In this document: one piece after another, positions 25,557 to 34,581 of the stretch
Position numbering within the stretch: the stretch's first letter is position 1
Layout: every line of letters begins with the position of its first letter
From: Paraburkholderia kururiensis
GTDB taxonomy: Bacteria > Pseudomonadota > Gammaproteobacteria > Burkholderiales > Burkholderiaceae
Reading direction: 5' to 3'
Length of the DNA stretch: 64,000 bases
Assembly (NCBI RefSeq): GCF_034424375.1
Contig: NZ_CP139965.1
Location: 5,208,001 to 5,272,000, forward strand
Notes under the pieces: generated by a model
What the model was told of the DNA's origin: nothing
The model's input: only the letters and a program-made list of their open reading frames with translations
Databases searched by the model: none
Program-made: the position numbers and the translations under genes

Positions 25557-26353
25557 TGGCCGAGCGGAAACACATCGGCGGCGCAACGGCAGACCGCCTG
25601 TTCGAGGCGGCCCGGCAGCTTGCCCGCGACGCGCGCCGGCGCGCGAGGCCGGTCGCGGCTGCGGTGGCCGGCGGTATCGCGCTTGCTGCCGCGCTGATTC
25701 TGCCGCTCGCGGGATCGATCGGCACGGCCCAAGCCGAAGTCGCCGCGGCCGATCCCATCGATGCAGCCATGCGCGCGTGTTCGGCGCGCGCCGACATGTC
25801 GTCGACCTCGGGGCAGGTGCAGTGCATGGACACGGCTCGCGCCGCATGGAAAGGCGCCACCGACATCGCGTACCGGCAACTGATGACCAGGGGTTCCGAC
25901 GCGCGGCGCAAGGGCTGGGAAGAGAGCCAGAAGCGCTGGAGCGCCTGGCGTGATGCGGAACGGCCGCTGTTGCAGGCGGTATTCGCGACGACGCACGGCA
26001 CGGCCTACGTGCTTTCGCAAGCCGACATGGAACTGCAACCGGTGCGCGATCGCGCGTTGATGCTGCGCGCGGAAGCCGCGAGAACGGATGCTGTGAACAC
26101 GCCGCCGGGCTCGCCGGGCTGCGGTGGCGACGCGCAGTGCGAACACGCGGAGTTCGACCTGAATCGCTACTATCGCCGGCTCTACGTGCGTATGCCGGCG
26201 CGTTCGCGCGCAGTGCTCGTGCGCGCCGAGCGTGCGTGGCTCGCGTATCGCGACGCCACGACACCGCTTGTCGATGCACGCAGCCGGCTCGACTTGATCG
26301 GCGCACGGGTGGCCACGCTCAAGCGATTGTCGGAGACGGTGGGCAACGATTGA
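25556..26353 (+). CDS. LprI-like (DUF1311) secreted or membrane-anchored protein, duplicated domain
   Basis: 265 residues. A hydrophobic segment (VAAAVAGGIALAAALILPLAGSIGTAQA, about 35-62) looks like a signal peptide with a long basic n-region. After it are two LprI/DUF1311-like units: ACSARADMSSTSGQVQCMDTARAAWKGATDIAYRQLM...WRDAE, and CEHAEFDLNRYYRRLYVRM...WLAYRDA; the spaced Cys residues and the W-x-x-(Y/W)RDAE ends are typical. Mycobacterial LprI inhibits lysozyme; a similar protective role is inference only. ATG 25556 shares one base with the TGA of the decarboxylase, so translation is probably coupled. Confidence 0.75.
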   Translation: MAERKHIGGATADRLFEAARQLARDARRRARPVAAAVAGGIALAAALILPLAGSIGTAQAEVAAADPIDAAMRACSARADMSSTSGQVQCMDTARAAWKGATDIAYRQLMTRGSDARRKGWEESQKRWSAWRDAERPLLQAVFATTHGTAYVLSQADMELQPVRDRALMLRAEAARTDAVNTPPGSPGCGGDAQCEHAEFDLNRYYRRLYVRMPARSRAVLVRAERAWLAYRDATTPLVDARSRLDLIGARVATLKRLSETVGND

Positions 26354-26398
26354 TTTCTGGTAGCGGGGCGTGACGCCCACAATGCGTCCGTCCATGTG

Positions 26399-26439
26399 AA
26401 AAGGGCGAAGGTGCTGCGTTCGCAGTCCTTCGCCCTTTT
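26399..26439. terminator. bidirectional terminator between LprI-like gene and argH
   Basis: Perfect 13-base stem AAAAGGGCGAAGG (26399-26411) / CCTTCGCCCTTTT (26427-26439) with a 15-base loop. A/T ends on both sides suit both convergent transcripts. Confidence 0.85.
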
Positions 26440-26509
26440 CGTTGGCGCGTTTCAGCTTGAGCGCGGCTCGTTCAGCTTCGTGCGCGGCGCGTGACGGGTC
26501 TTCTCAACC

Positions 26510-27919
26510 TCACTTCCCAAGCGCTGCCCGCGCGGCCTTCGCCGCCGCCAGCACCTGCGCCGGTGCCGTGCCGCCCGGGTGATTGCGGCTTGCCACCGAC
26601 CCTTCCAGCGTCAGCACGTCGAACACGTCTTCGCTCAGCAGATGCGCGACCGCCGGAAGCTCGCGGCGCATGTCGTCGAGCGACAGATCCGCCAGGTCGC
26701 AGTTGCGGTCCACGCAGATGCGCACTGCATGCGCGACGGCCTCGTGCGCGTCGCGGAACGGCAGGCCGCGCTTGACGAGGTAGTCGGCGAGATCGGTGGC
26801 CGTGGAAAAGCCTTGCAGTGCCGCGGCGCGCATCGCTTCGGGGCGTACGCGAATGCCCGCGGCCATTTCCGAGAAGATGCGCAGCGTGTCGGCCACCGTG
26901 TCCACGGTGTCGAAGAGCGGTTCCTTGTCTTCCTGGTTGTCCTTGTTGTACGCGAGCGGCTGCCCCTTCATGAGCGTGAGCAGCGCCATCAGGTGCCCGT
27001 TCACGCGGCCGGTCTTGCCGCGCGCCAGTTCCGGCACGTCGGGGTTCTTCTTCTGCGGCATGATCGACGAGCCCGTGCAGAAGCGGTCGGCCAGATCGAT
27101 GAAGCCCACGCGCGGGCTCATCCAGAGCACGAGTTCTTCCGAGAAGCGCGAGACGTGCGTCATCACGAGCGCCGCGGCCGCGGTGAATTCAATCGCGAAG
27201 TCGCGGTCCGAAACGGCATCCAGCGAATTCGCGCAGATGCCGTCGAAGCCGAGCGTCTTCGCCACCGCGTGACGGTCGATCGGATAGCTCGTGCCGGCGA
27301 GCGCCGCCGCGCCCAGCGGCAGACGGTTCACACGCGTGCGGCAGTCGCGCATGCGCTCGGCGTCGCGCGAGAACATCTCGACGTAGGCGAGCAGGTGATG
27401 GCCGAACGTGACGGGCTGCGCGACCTGCAGGTGCGTGAAGCCCGGCATGATGGTGGCCGCGTGCTGCTCCGCGAGGTCGATGAGCGCGGTGCGCAGATCG
27501 GTGAGCAGGCCGCCGATGCGATCGATCTCGCCGCGCAGCCACAGGCGGATGTCGGTGGCGACCTGGTCGTTGCGCGAGCGGCCCGTGTGCAGCCGCTTGC
27601 CCGCGTCGCCGATCAGCGCTGTGAGACGCGCCTCGATGTTCAGGTGCACGTCCTCGAGATCGAGCTGCCATTCGAACTCGCCGCGTTCGATTTCGCCCTT
27701 GATCTGCGCCATGCCGCGCTGGATGGCGGCGAGGTCGTCGGCGCCGATGATGCCTTGCGCGGCGAGCATCGACGCATGCGCGAGCGACCCTTCGATGTCG
27801 ACGAGCGCCAGCCGCTTGTCGAAGAAGACCGACGACGTGTAGCGCTTGACGAGCTCCGACATCGGCTCCGAGAAGCGAGCCGACCAGGCTTCGCCTTTTT
27901 TGTGCAGTTGGGACGTCAT
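26510..27919 (-). CDS. argH: argininosuccinate lyase
   Basis: 469 residues. Last step of arginine synthesis, splitting argininosuccinate to arginine and fumarate. Fumarase/aspartase superfamily marks: HTGRSRNDQVATDIRLW, the general acid-base region PGFTHLQVAQPVTFGHHLLAYVEM, and the mobile-loop signature GSSIMPQKKNPD at residues 283-294. Full length. ATG 27919 (MTSQLHKKG) fits family N-termini. Single gene on its strand; the next leftward gene upstream (XRE regulator) ends 165 bases away. Confidence 0.96.
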   Translation of the reverse strand: MTSQLHKKGEAWSARFSEPMSELVKRYTSSVFFDKRLALVDIEGSLAHASMLAAQGIIGADDLAAIQRGMAQIKGEIERGEFEWQLDLEDVHLNIEARLTALIGDAGKRLHTGRSRNDQVATDIRLWLRGEIDRIGGLLTDLRTALIDLAEQHAATIMPGFTHLQVAQPVTFGHHLLAYVEMFSRDAERMRDCRTRVNRLPLGAAALAGTSYPIDRHAVAKTLGFDGICANSLDAVSDRDFAIEFTAAAALVMTHVSRFSEELVLWMSPRVGFIDLADRFCTGSSIMPQKKNPDVPELARGKTGRVNGHLMALLTLMKGQPLAYNKDNQEDKEPLFDTVDTVADTLRIFSEMAAGIRVRPEAMRAAALQGFSTATDLADYLVKRGLPFRDAHEAVAHAVRICVDRNCDLADLSLDDMRRELPAVAHLLSEDVFDVLTLEGSVASRNHPGGTAPAQVLAAAKAARAALGK

Positions 27920-28084
27920 GATGTTGGCAGTGAACGTGCGGTGCGAGGCCGCGTACAGGGAAAGCTCGCCGCGATGGCGCGGTGCTGCGGTGCAGGCCGC
28001 GGCGCGAGGAAGTCGCCGATTTTAACATCGCGCGCCGCAACGGCCGCCGGCCTGCCGCGCACGCGTGCCGCGCCCGGCGTCGGG

Positions 28085-28927
28085 TCAACGCGGCCCGCGC
28101 GGCCCGCGCGCGACGAGCACCACGAGCTTCAGGTCTTCGCGTTGGGCAGGCTTGAACGTGATCTGGTCGTACGCGAGCCGCCCTTCGCGCGGATGGTTGA
28201 ATTCGCGCAGGCCGCCTTCGCGCTCGCCCACGTCCTGCGACGCCCAGAAGCGCGCGAAGTCGTCGCTTGCCGAGGCGAGGGCGTCGATCAGTGCGCGCGT
28301 GGGCGCGTCGTTGAGGTGGCGGATAGAGTCGGCGCGAAACTCCGCCACGAGCCGCCGTGCGCGCGTTTCCCAGTCGACGATCAACTCGCGCGCAAGCGGC
28401 TGCGTGAACGTGAAGCGCAGCAGGTTGCGCGTTTGAGCATCGCTCGTGCCTTCGTCGAGCCAGCCCACGAACAGGTCCGCGGCCTGGCGGTTCCAGGCGA
28501 GCGCATTCCACTGCCGGTCCAGCACGTAGGCCGGCGAATCCACGAGCTTCACGGTTTCGATGAGCGCCGCGGGCGCGTCGCTCGCGGCCGGGTCGGGCTC
28601 GGCGGGGTCGCGCTGCGCGGCCAGCTCGAACAGATAGGCGCGCTCCGCGCGCGAGAGTTGCAACGCGACGGCGATGCGCGCGAGCGCGTCAGCGGAGGCC
28701 GACACCGGCCGGCCCTGCTCGATCCAGGTATACCAGGTGGGGCTCACGCCGCACAGCTGCGCCACTTCCTCGCGGCGAAGGCCGGGCGTGCGCCGGCGCG
28801 GACCGGGCGGCAAGCCCACCGCGTTCGGCGAAAGCCGTTCGCGGTGGGCGCGGATGAATTCGCCGAGCGCGCGCGCGGGCGTGGGGTCGAGCGTCTTGGC
28901 CGTGGAGGACGAATGTGAGAGGTTCAT
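28085..28927 (-). CDS. XRE-type regulator with MmyB-like ligand domain
   Basis: 280 residues. N-terminal helix-turn-helix of the XRE class, residues about 20-95 (LGEFIRAHRERLSP...RTPGLRREEVAQLCGVSPTWYTWIEQGRPVSASADALARIAVALQLS), followed by an MmyB-like PAS-type domain (LVDSPAYVLDRQWNALAWNRQAADLFVGW...LLRFTFTQPLARELIVDWE...FNHPREGRLAYDQITFKPA). Such proteins are usually local repressors, often of divergently placed oxidoreductases. Here the divergent gene is a methyltransferase, and an inverted repeat lies between them. Ligand unknown. Confidence 0.88.
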   Translation of the reverse strand: MNLSHSSSTAKTLDPTPARALGEFIRAHRERLSPNAVGLPPGPRRRTPGLRREEVAQLCGVSPTWYTWIEQGRPVSASADALARIAVALQLSRAERAYLFELAAQRDPAEPDPAASDAPAALIETVKLVDSPAYVLDRQWNALAWNRQAADLFVGWLDEGTSDAQTRNLLRFTFTQPLARELIVDWETRARRLVAEFRADSIRHLNDAPTRALIDALASASDDFARFWASQDVGEREGGLREFNHPREGRLAYDQITFKPAQREDLKLVVLVARGPRGPR

Positions 28928-28984
28928 CGCAGGCAGCGGGCAGGTACGTACAGCGGTGATCGAACGTATGACGGGTGCTGGAGA

Positions 28985-29015
28985 TACCAGAATAACTGCT
29001 TAACTTGTACTGGTA
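28985..29015. promoter_or_regulatory. inverted repeat, candidate operator
   Basis: TACCAG (28985-28990) and CTGGTA (29010-29015) form an inverted pair 19 bases apart in an A/T-richer patch between the divergent XRE regulator and methyltransferase genes. Position suits autoregulation by the XRE protein; inference from sequence only. Confidence 0.4.
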
Positions 29016-29159
29016 CCGGGCGGCGCCTATTGTAGCGGCAGATGACGCCTGCGGCGCCTGAAATGACCAGGGATTGCATCCCGCGCGCGTTCATCCGTGA
29101 AAAGAAGCCGTTCTCACACCTACCCTCCCGGACAGCCAACCCGGGCCAAGGAGCATTCG

Positions 29160-29921
29160 ATGAAGCATCACGACCAGGTGGCCGATGCGTTCGGCTCGAC
29201 CGCCGCCGCTTATCTCACGAGCCACGTGCATGCGACGGGCGCCGATCTGGACACGCTCGCCGCGACCTTCAAGGCCACCTGCGGCGGGGCCACCGTGCTG
29301 GACATGGGTTGCGGCGCGGGCCACGCGAGCTTCGCGGTGGCGCCCTACGTGCGCGAAGTCGTCGCCTACGACATCGCGCCGCCCATGCTGGCCACCGTCG
29401 CGGCAGCGGCGAAGGAGCGCGGGCTGGCCACCGTGCGCGTGCAGCAGGGTGCGGCGGAGAGCCTGCCGTTTGCGGACGCATCGTTCGACTGGGCCATCAG
29501 CCGGCTGAGCGCCCACCACTGGCGCGACGTGCCGAAGGCGCTGGCCGAGGTGCATCGCGTGCTGAAGCCGGGCGGGCGCGTGCTGTTCATCGACGTGGCG
29601 GGCGCGGACGATCCTCTCTTCGATACGCATTTCCAGGCCGCCGAAGTGTTGCGCGACGGCTCGCATATCCGCAATTACCGCGCGGACGAATGGCTCGCCT
29701 TTTTCCACGATGCGGGCTTCGAGGCGACGGTCCGCGAACGCTGGCGTATTCCCATCGAATTCGCGACGTGGATTGCGCGCATGCGCACGCCCGAAGTACG
29801 GGCCGAGGCCATCCGTTCGCTGTGGACCCACGCGCCCGACGAAGTACGTCAGTACTTCGAGGTGCAGGAGGACGGCTCGTTCAAGCTCGACGCGTTGATG
29901 ATCGAGGCGCGCAGGCAGTAA
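29160..29921 (+). CDS. class I SAM-dependent methyltransferase (UbiE/BioC-like)
   Basis: 253 residues. Rossmann methyltransferase: motif I VLDMGCGAGHASFAVAPYV, motif II-like VVAYDIAPPML, GAAESLPFADASFDWAISRLSAHHW and the LKPGGRVLFIDVAG strand. Residues 1-40 (HDQVADAFGSTAAAYLTSHVH) resemble small-molecule methyltransferases of the Methyltransf_11 type, such as the SAM-dependent enzymes of the YcgJ kind. The substrate cannot be inferred. ATG 29160 has AAGGAG at good spacing. It is divergent from the XRE regulator, which may control it. Confidence 0.9.
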   Translation: MKHHDQVADAFGSTAAAYLTSHVHATGADLDTLAATFKATCGGATVLDMGCGAGHASFAVAPYVREVVAYDIAPPMLATVAAAAKERGLATVRVQQGAAESLPFADASFDWAISRLSAHHWRDVPKALAEVHRVLKPGGRVLFIDVAGADDPLFDTHFQAAEVLRDGSHIRNYRADEWLAFFHDAGFEATVRERWRIPIEFATWIARMRTPEVRAEAIRSLWTHAPDEVRQYFEVQEDGSFKLDALMIEARRQ

Positions 29922-29990
29922 AAAGGCGCGTCAGAGGCGGACCGGAGGTGGACTAGAGGTGGACCAAACGCAGCGTCTTTTGCCCGCCGC

Positions 29991-30027
29991 AAAAAAAGCC
30001 CGGTGCGCAAACCGCTGCGCACCGGGC
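29991..30027 (-). terminator. ppc terminator
   Basis: Perfect 12-base stem GCCCGGTGCGCA (29998-30009) / TGCGCACCGGGC (30016-30027) with a 6-base loop; on the minus strand a run of seven T follows (A run 29991-29997). Ends the ppc transcript 35 bases after its stop codon. Confidence 0.88.
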
Positions 30028-30061
30028 TTCGCTTACTGCACTCGTGCTGCCTTGTGGCGAC

Positions 30062-33000
30062 TCAACCGGTATTACGCAGCCCCGCCGCAATCCCGTTGAT
30101 GGTGAGATGGATGCCGCGCCGCACGCGGTCGTTCGTGTCGCCGGCGCGGTGCCGCTTGATCAGTTCCACCTGCAGATGGTTGAGCGGATCGAGGTAAGGG
30201 AAGCGGTTCTTGATGGAGCGCGCGAGCAGCGGGTTGTCCGCCAGACGCTCGCCGTGGCCCGTGATCTCCGAGAGCACGCGCGAGGTGCGCTCCCACTCGG
30301 CCACGATGCGGTCGAACACACGCTTGCGCAGCTTCTTGTCGGCGACGAGTTGCGTGTAGCGCGACGCCACCGCGAGGTCGGTCTTCGCCAGCACCATGTC
30401 CATGTTCGAGAGCAGATTCGCGAAGAACGGCCACGTGCGGTTCATCTTCTTGAGCAGCGCGAGGCGCCGGCTGCGTTCGGCGTCGCTGCCGGCTTCGTCG
30501 AGGTAAGTGCCCACCGCCGCGCCGAAGCCGTACCAGCCCGTAATCAGCAGCCGGCACTGGCCCCACGAGAAACCCCACGGAATGGCGCGCAGGTCTTCGA
30601 TCTTGCGGTGCTTCGGGTCTTGCAGCTTGCGCGACGCGGGCCGGCTGCCGATATTCAGTTCCGCGATTTCGGTGATGGGCGTGGCCGCGAAGAAGTAGTC
30701 CGTGAAGCCCGGCGTTTCGTAGACGAGCGCGCGGTACGCGGCCATGGCCGTGTCCGAGAGCTGCTGCATCGTGGCTTCGAATTCCGGCAGCTGCGCGGGC
30801 GCATTGCCGTGCGGCAGCAGCGACGCTTCCAGCGTGGCCGCCACCACCGTTTCGAGATTGCGTCGGCCGATGTCGGGGTTGCCGAACTTGCTCGCAATCA
30901 CTTCGCCCTGCTCGGTGAGGCGGATCTGCCCTTCGACCGTGCCCGGCGGCTGCGAGAGGATGGCCTGGTAGGTCGGGCCGCCGCCGCGTCCCACCGTGCC
31001 GCCACGGCCGTGGAAGAGCCGCAGCTTCACGCCGCGTTCCTTGAAGAGCGAGACGAGCGCGAGTTCGGCGCGGTAGAGCTCCCAGTTCGACGTGAGGAAG
31101 CCGCCGTCCTTGTTGCTGTCCGAGTAGCCGAGCATCACTTCCTGCTCGCCGCCTTGATGCTCGATGAGCGAGTCGATGCCGGGCAGCGCGAGCAGGTCGC
31201 GCATGATGTGCGGGGCGTTGCGCAGGTCGGCGATGGTTTCGAAGAGCGGAATCACCATCACGCCGCCGCGCGCGGGCTCGTTCGTGTGGCCGAGGCGTCC
31301 TTGCAGCAGGCCCGTTTCCTTTTGCAGCAGCATCACTTCGAGCAGGTCGCTCACCGTTTCCGTGTGCGAAATGATGTAGTTGCGCACGGCACGCGCGCCG
31401 AACTTCTCGCGCGTCACGCGGGCCATTTCGAGCACGCCGAGTTCGCTCTTCGCGAGGTCCGAGTAGTCGAGATAGGGCGAGCGCAGCGGCCGCACCTGCG
31501 CGAGTTCGGCAAGCAGCACGATGAGCTTGTCGTCTTCGGAAAGCGACGCGTAGTCCGCTTCCACGCCGGCGCGCGCGAGCAGCTCGGCCACCACGGCTTC
31601 GTGGATGTCGGAGCTCTGGCGCAGGTCGATGCTCGCAAGGTGAAAGCCGAACACCTCCGACGCGCGCGCGAGCGGCGCGAGCCGCGGCGTGGCGAGCGAG
31701 GCGCCGTAGTGCGCGGCGAGCGAATCCATCAGCACGTGCAGGTCGCGCGTGAACTCGGAGGCGTCCGCGTACGGCGTGGCGCGAATCTGCGGAGCGCCGG
31801 GGCCCGCGCTGCGCAGATGCACGACGCCTTCGCCGAGACGCACGCGGGCGCTCGCCGCGAGCCGCGTGTACATGCCGATCAGCGCGCGGCGATAAGGCTC
31901 GTCCACGCGATGCGGCGACTGGTCGGGCGAGGCGGCCGCGAGCTTCTTCAGATCGTCGCTGGCGCCCGCGAGCAGGTTCGACACGGAAAGCTCGGCGCCC
32001 AGCTTGTGGACCTGCTCCAGATAGTGCTCGAAGACCACCGCGGCCTGGCGCGAGATGGCATGCTCGAGCGTAGGCGCGGTGACGTTCGGATTGCCGTCGC
32101 GGTCGCCGCCGATCCAGCTGCCCATCTGGAAGAACGGCGGCAGCCGCGCGGGCAGGCCGTGGTCCTTGAGCGCCAGTTCGATGTCGGCATACAGCGCCGG
32201 GATCTCTTCGAGGAAGGTGGCGTGGTAGAACGAGAGCGCGTTTTCGATCTCGTCGGCCACGGTCAGGCGCGAGTCGCGCAGCATGCGCGTCTGCCACAGC
32301 GAGGTCACGCGCGCGCGCAGCAGCGCTTCGTTCTGCGCGCGTTCGCGATGCGTGAGCGGCTGGTCGCGCTCGGCGAGCAGCCGGGCGATGTCGTGCTGGG
32401 CATCGAGAATGCTCTTGCGCTGCACCTCGGTGGGGTGGGCGGTGAGCACGGGCACGATCAGCGCCTCGTTGAAGAACTGTTGGAGCATCGGCGTGGCCGC
32501 CGCGCCCGCGGCCACGAGCCGCTCCAGCGAGTGCGCCATCGTGCCGGGCTGCGGCACCGAGCCGGCCAGATCGTGGATGCGGTGGCGCCGGTTGCGATGG
32601 CGGTCTTCGGCGATGTTCGCGAGATGCGAGAAGTAGCTGAAGGCGCGCACCACGCTCACGGTCTGTTCCGGCGAGAGCGCGCGCAGCTTCTTTTCCAGTG
32701 CCTGGGCGGCGCTGCTGTCGTCTTCGCGACGAAAGCGCACGGCCGTCTGCCGGATCGTTTCCACCACCTCGAACACCGCGTCGCCTTCCTGTTCCCGCAC
32801 CACGTCGCCGAGCAGACGGCCCAGAAAGCGGATGTCCTCGAAGAGCGGCTTGTCCTTGTCCTCGCGGGTGCGGCCGTTGCGCTTCGTGGGGGCCGCGTCG
32901 CCGCCGGCGGGCGCCTTGCCGTTCGTCACATCGTCGAGCCTCGCGGTATCCGGTTTGGCGGTTTTGCCCGGCTTGGCGGCCTGGGCCGTTTTGGCCGTGC

Positions 33001-33100
33001 CGCCGGCTTTTTTGGGCGCGGGCACTGTGGCGGTGTTCGGTGAAGCGTTCAGCGATGTAGTGTTGCGGCGCGCGGCGCGCGCCGATCCGGAAGACGTCAC
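30062..33100 (-). CDS. ppc: phosphoenolpyruvate carboxylase
   Basis: 1012 residues from GTG 33100. Anaplerotic enzyme forming oxaloacetate from PEP and bicarbonate. Catalytic signatures: VLTAHPTEVQRKS (active His), GSWIGGDRDGNPNVT, FHGRGGTVGRGGGP (Arg/Gly loop), MLGYSDSNKDGG, and the C-terminal RRGIHLTINGIAAGLRNTG end. The first ~75 residues are a Lys/Ala-rich, low-complexity leader longer than in E. coli. GTG is preferred because GAGG lies nine bases upstream and the resulting N-terminus (M-TSSGSARAARR) resembles other Burkholderia enzymes; a TTG 16 codons earlier (33148) is the alternative. Divergent from hemC. Confidence 0.94.
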   Translation of the reverse strand: MTSSGSARAARRNTTSLNASPNTATVPAPKKAGGTAKTAQAAKPGKTAKPDTARLDDVTNGKAPAGGDAAPTKRNGRTREDKDKPLFEDIRFLGRLLGDVVREQEGDAVFEVVETIRQTAVRFRREDDSSAAQALEKKLRALSPEQTVSVVRAFSYFSHLANIAEDRHRNRRHRIHDLAGSVPQPGTMAHSLERLVAAGAAATPMLQQFFNEALIVPVLTAHPTEVQRKSILDAQHDIARLLAERDQPLTHRERAQNEALLRARVTSLWQTRMLRDSRLTVADEIENALSFYHATFLEEIPALYADIELALKDHGLPARLPPFFQMGSWIGGDRDGNPNVTAPTLEHAISRQAAVVFEHYLEQVHKLGAELSVSNLLAGASDDLKKLAAASPDQSPHRVDEPYRRALIGMYTRLAASARVRLGEGVVHLRSAGPGAPQIRATPYADASEFTRDLHVLMDSLAAHYGASLATPRLAPLARASEVFGFHLASIDLRQSSDIHEAVVAELLARAGVEADYASLSEDDKLIVLLAELAQVRPLRSPYLDYSDLAKSELGVLEMARVTREKFGARAVRNYIISHTETVSDLLEVMLLQKETGLLQGRLGHTNEPARGGVMVIPLFETIADLRNAPHIMRDLLALPGIDSLIEHQGGEQEVMLGYSDSNKDGGFLTSNWELYRAELALVSLFKERGVKLRLFHGRGGTVGRGGGPTYQAILSQPPGTVEGQIRLTEQGEVIASKFGNPDIGRRNLETVVAATLEASLLPHGNAPAQLPEFEATMQQLSDTAMAAYRALVYETPGFTDYFFAATPITEIAELNIGSRPASRKLQDPKHRKIEDLRAIPWGFSWGQCRLLITGWYGFGAAVGTYLDEAGSDAERSRRLALLKKMNRTWPFFANLLSNMDMVLAKTDLAVASRYTQLVADKKLRKRVFDRIVAEWERTSRVLSEITGHGERLADNPLLARSIKNRFPYLDPLNHLQVELIKRHRAGDTNDRVRRGIHLTINGIAAGLRNTG

Positions 33101-33462
33101 GATGGGTTTCCTCGGGAAAGCCAGGGTCTGTTGATGAAAGGCTGCCAACTACAGGACTTACTGCGGGACCAGCTAAGGATCAACTTCAGGAGCAACTTCG
33201 GAAACTACGGTCGAACTGCCGTTGCGCTGCGGCAGAGGAGATGCCGGGCGGCGACGAGCGGAGCGTCGCATGATCGCAGAGCCCTCGGCACGTTGCGCGA
33301 ACGGTCGTGCCTCGTGCTCTGCCATGTGCTGCAAACGCATGCCGCAGGCGGGTAAGGGCGATCAGGGCGGTCACGGCGGCGGCAAAGGTACGCAAAGGCG
33401 CGTGCTAACATTGCCCGTTATCCGATCCCCCCAAGCCACCCCGCCTCGCGATGTCTCCTGCA
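33101..33462. other. divergent intergenic region ppc / hemC
   Basis: 362 bases holding promoters for ppc and the hem genes. No gene, riboswitch or strong hairpin recognised; a short open frame on the plus strand (33131-33355) has no ribosome binding site and no family resemblance. Confidence 0.45.
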
Positions 33463-34491
33463 ATGAACTCCGAGCTGTTATCCGCGCAACCGCCCCGCAC
33501 GCTTGTCATCGCTTCGCGGGAGAGCCGGCTCGCCATGTGGCAGGCCGAACACGTGCGCGGTGCGCTGCACAAATTATATCCATCTTGCGACGTCCGAATC
33601 CTCGGAATGACGACGCGCGGCGATCAGATACTCGACCGCACGCTCTCGAAGGTGGGCGGCAAGGGCCTGTTCGTGAAGGAGCTCGAAAACGCGCTCGCGG
33701 ACGGCCGCGCCGATCTCGCGGTGCACTCGCTCAAGGACGTGCCCATGGAACTGCCGGCCGGCTTCGCGCTGCCCGTCGTCATGGAGCGCGAAGACCCGCG
33801 CGACGCCTTTGTTTCGAACGACTACGCATCGCTTGCCGATCTGCCGCCGGGCAGCGTGGTGGGCACTTCGAGCCTGCGGCGCGAATCGATGCTGCGTGCC
33901 GCGTGGCCGCATCTCGTCGTGAAGCCGTTGCGCGGCAATCTCGATACGCGGCTCGCCAAGCTGGACCGCGGCGACTATGCCGCGATCATCCTGGCCGCGG
34001 CCGGTCTCGTACGGCTGGGTCTGGCCGATCGCATCCGCGCGCGGCTCGATCCTGAGGACAGCCTGCCGGCGGCCGGGCAGGGCGCGCTCGGCATCGAGAT
34101 TCGCGCGGATCGCGCCGAACTCGCGGCGTGGCTCGCGCCGCTGCATCACATGCATACGGCGCTCGCCGTCGAGGCGGAACGCATGGTGTCGCGCGCGCTG
34201 GGCGGCAGTTGCCAGGTGCCGCTCGCGGCCTACGGCTATTGGCACGACGGCGCGCTGCATCTGCGCGGCAAGGTGGCGACGCCTGACGCGAGCCGCGTGG
34301 TGGAGGCGCGCGCCTCGGCATCGGCTGGCACCGTGGATCGTGCCCTGGAACTGGGCCGCGAAGTGGCCGATGCGCTGATCGGGCAGGGCGCGCTCGACAT
34401 CGTGCGCGCGCTTGAAAGCGCGGCGGTGCCGGATAGCGGCGCCGATACGCACGACGACAGCACCGGCGGCAAGCCCGGCGGTACGCCCTGA
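33463..34491 (+). CDS. hemC: hydroxymethylbilane synthase (porphobilinogen deaminase)
   Basis: 342 residues. Polymerises four porphobilinogen units on a dipyrromethane cofactor. Visible: LVIASRESRLAMWQAEHVR, RGDQILDRTLSKVGGKGLFVKELE, DLAVHSLKDVPMELPAGF (catalytic Asp), GTSSLRRESMLRA, LRGNLDTRLAKLDRGDYAAIILAAAG, and the cofactor cysteine C250 in ALGGSCQVPLAAYG. ATG 33463 gives the usual MNSE... start; ATG 33451 adds four residues. Followed by hemDX after 90 bases and hemY, so the three heme genes lie in one run. Confidence 0.95.
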   Translation: MNSELLSAQPPRTLVIASRESRLAMWQAEHVRGALHKLYPSCDVRILGMTTRGDQILDRTLSKVGGKGLFVKELENALADGRADLAVHSLKDVPMELPAGFALPVVMEREDPRDAFVSNDYASLADLPPGSVVGTSSLRRESMLRAAWPHLVVKPLRGNLDTRLAKLDRGDYAAIILAAAGLVRLGLADRIRARLDPEDSLPAAGQGALGIEIRADRAELAAWLAPLHHMHTALAVEAERMVSRALGGSCQVPLAAYGYWHDGALHLRGKVATPDASRVVEARASASAGTVDRALELGREVADALIGQGALDIVRALESAAVPDSGADTHDDSTGGKPGGTP

Positions 34492-34581
34492 GCGCCGCGC
34501 GGCGCGAGCCATGACGGCGACCCGTGCGCACGCGCCTCGCGCCCAACCATAGCCGCAAATCAGCCGCAAACAACAGACCCC

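Noticed and set aside
33131..33355. 74-residue frame in the ppc-hemC interval
   Set aside because: No ribosome binding site; sequence not like any family I recognise; lies where divergent promoters are needed.
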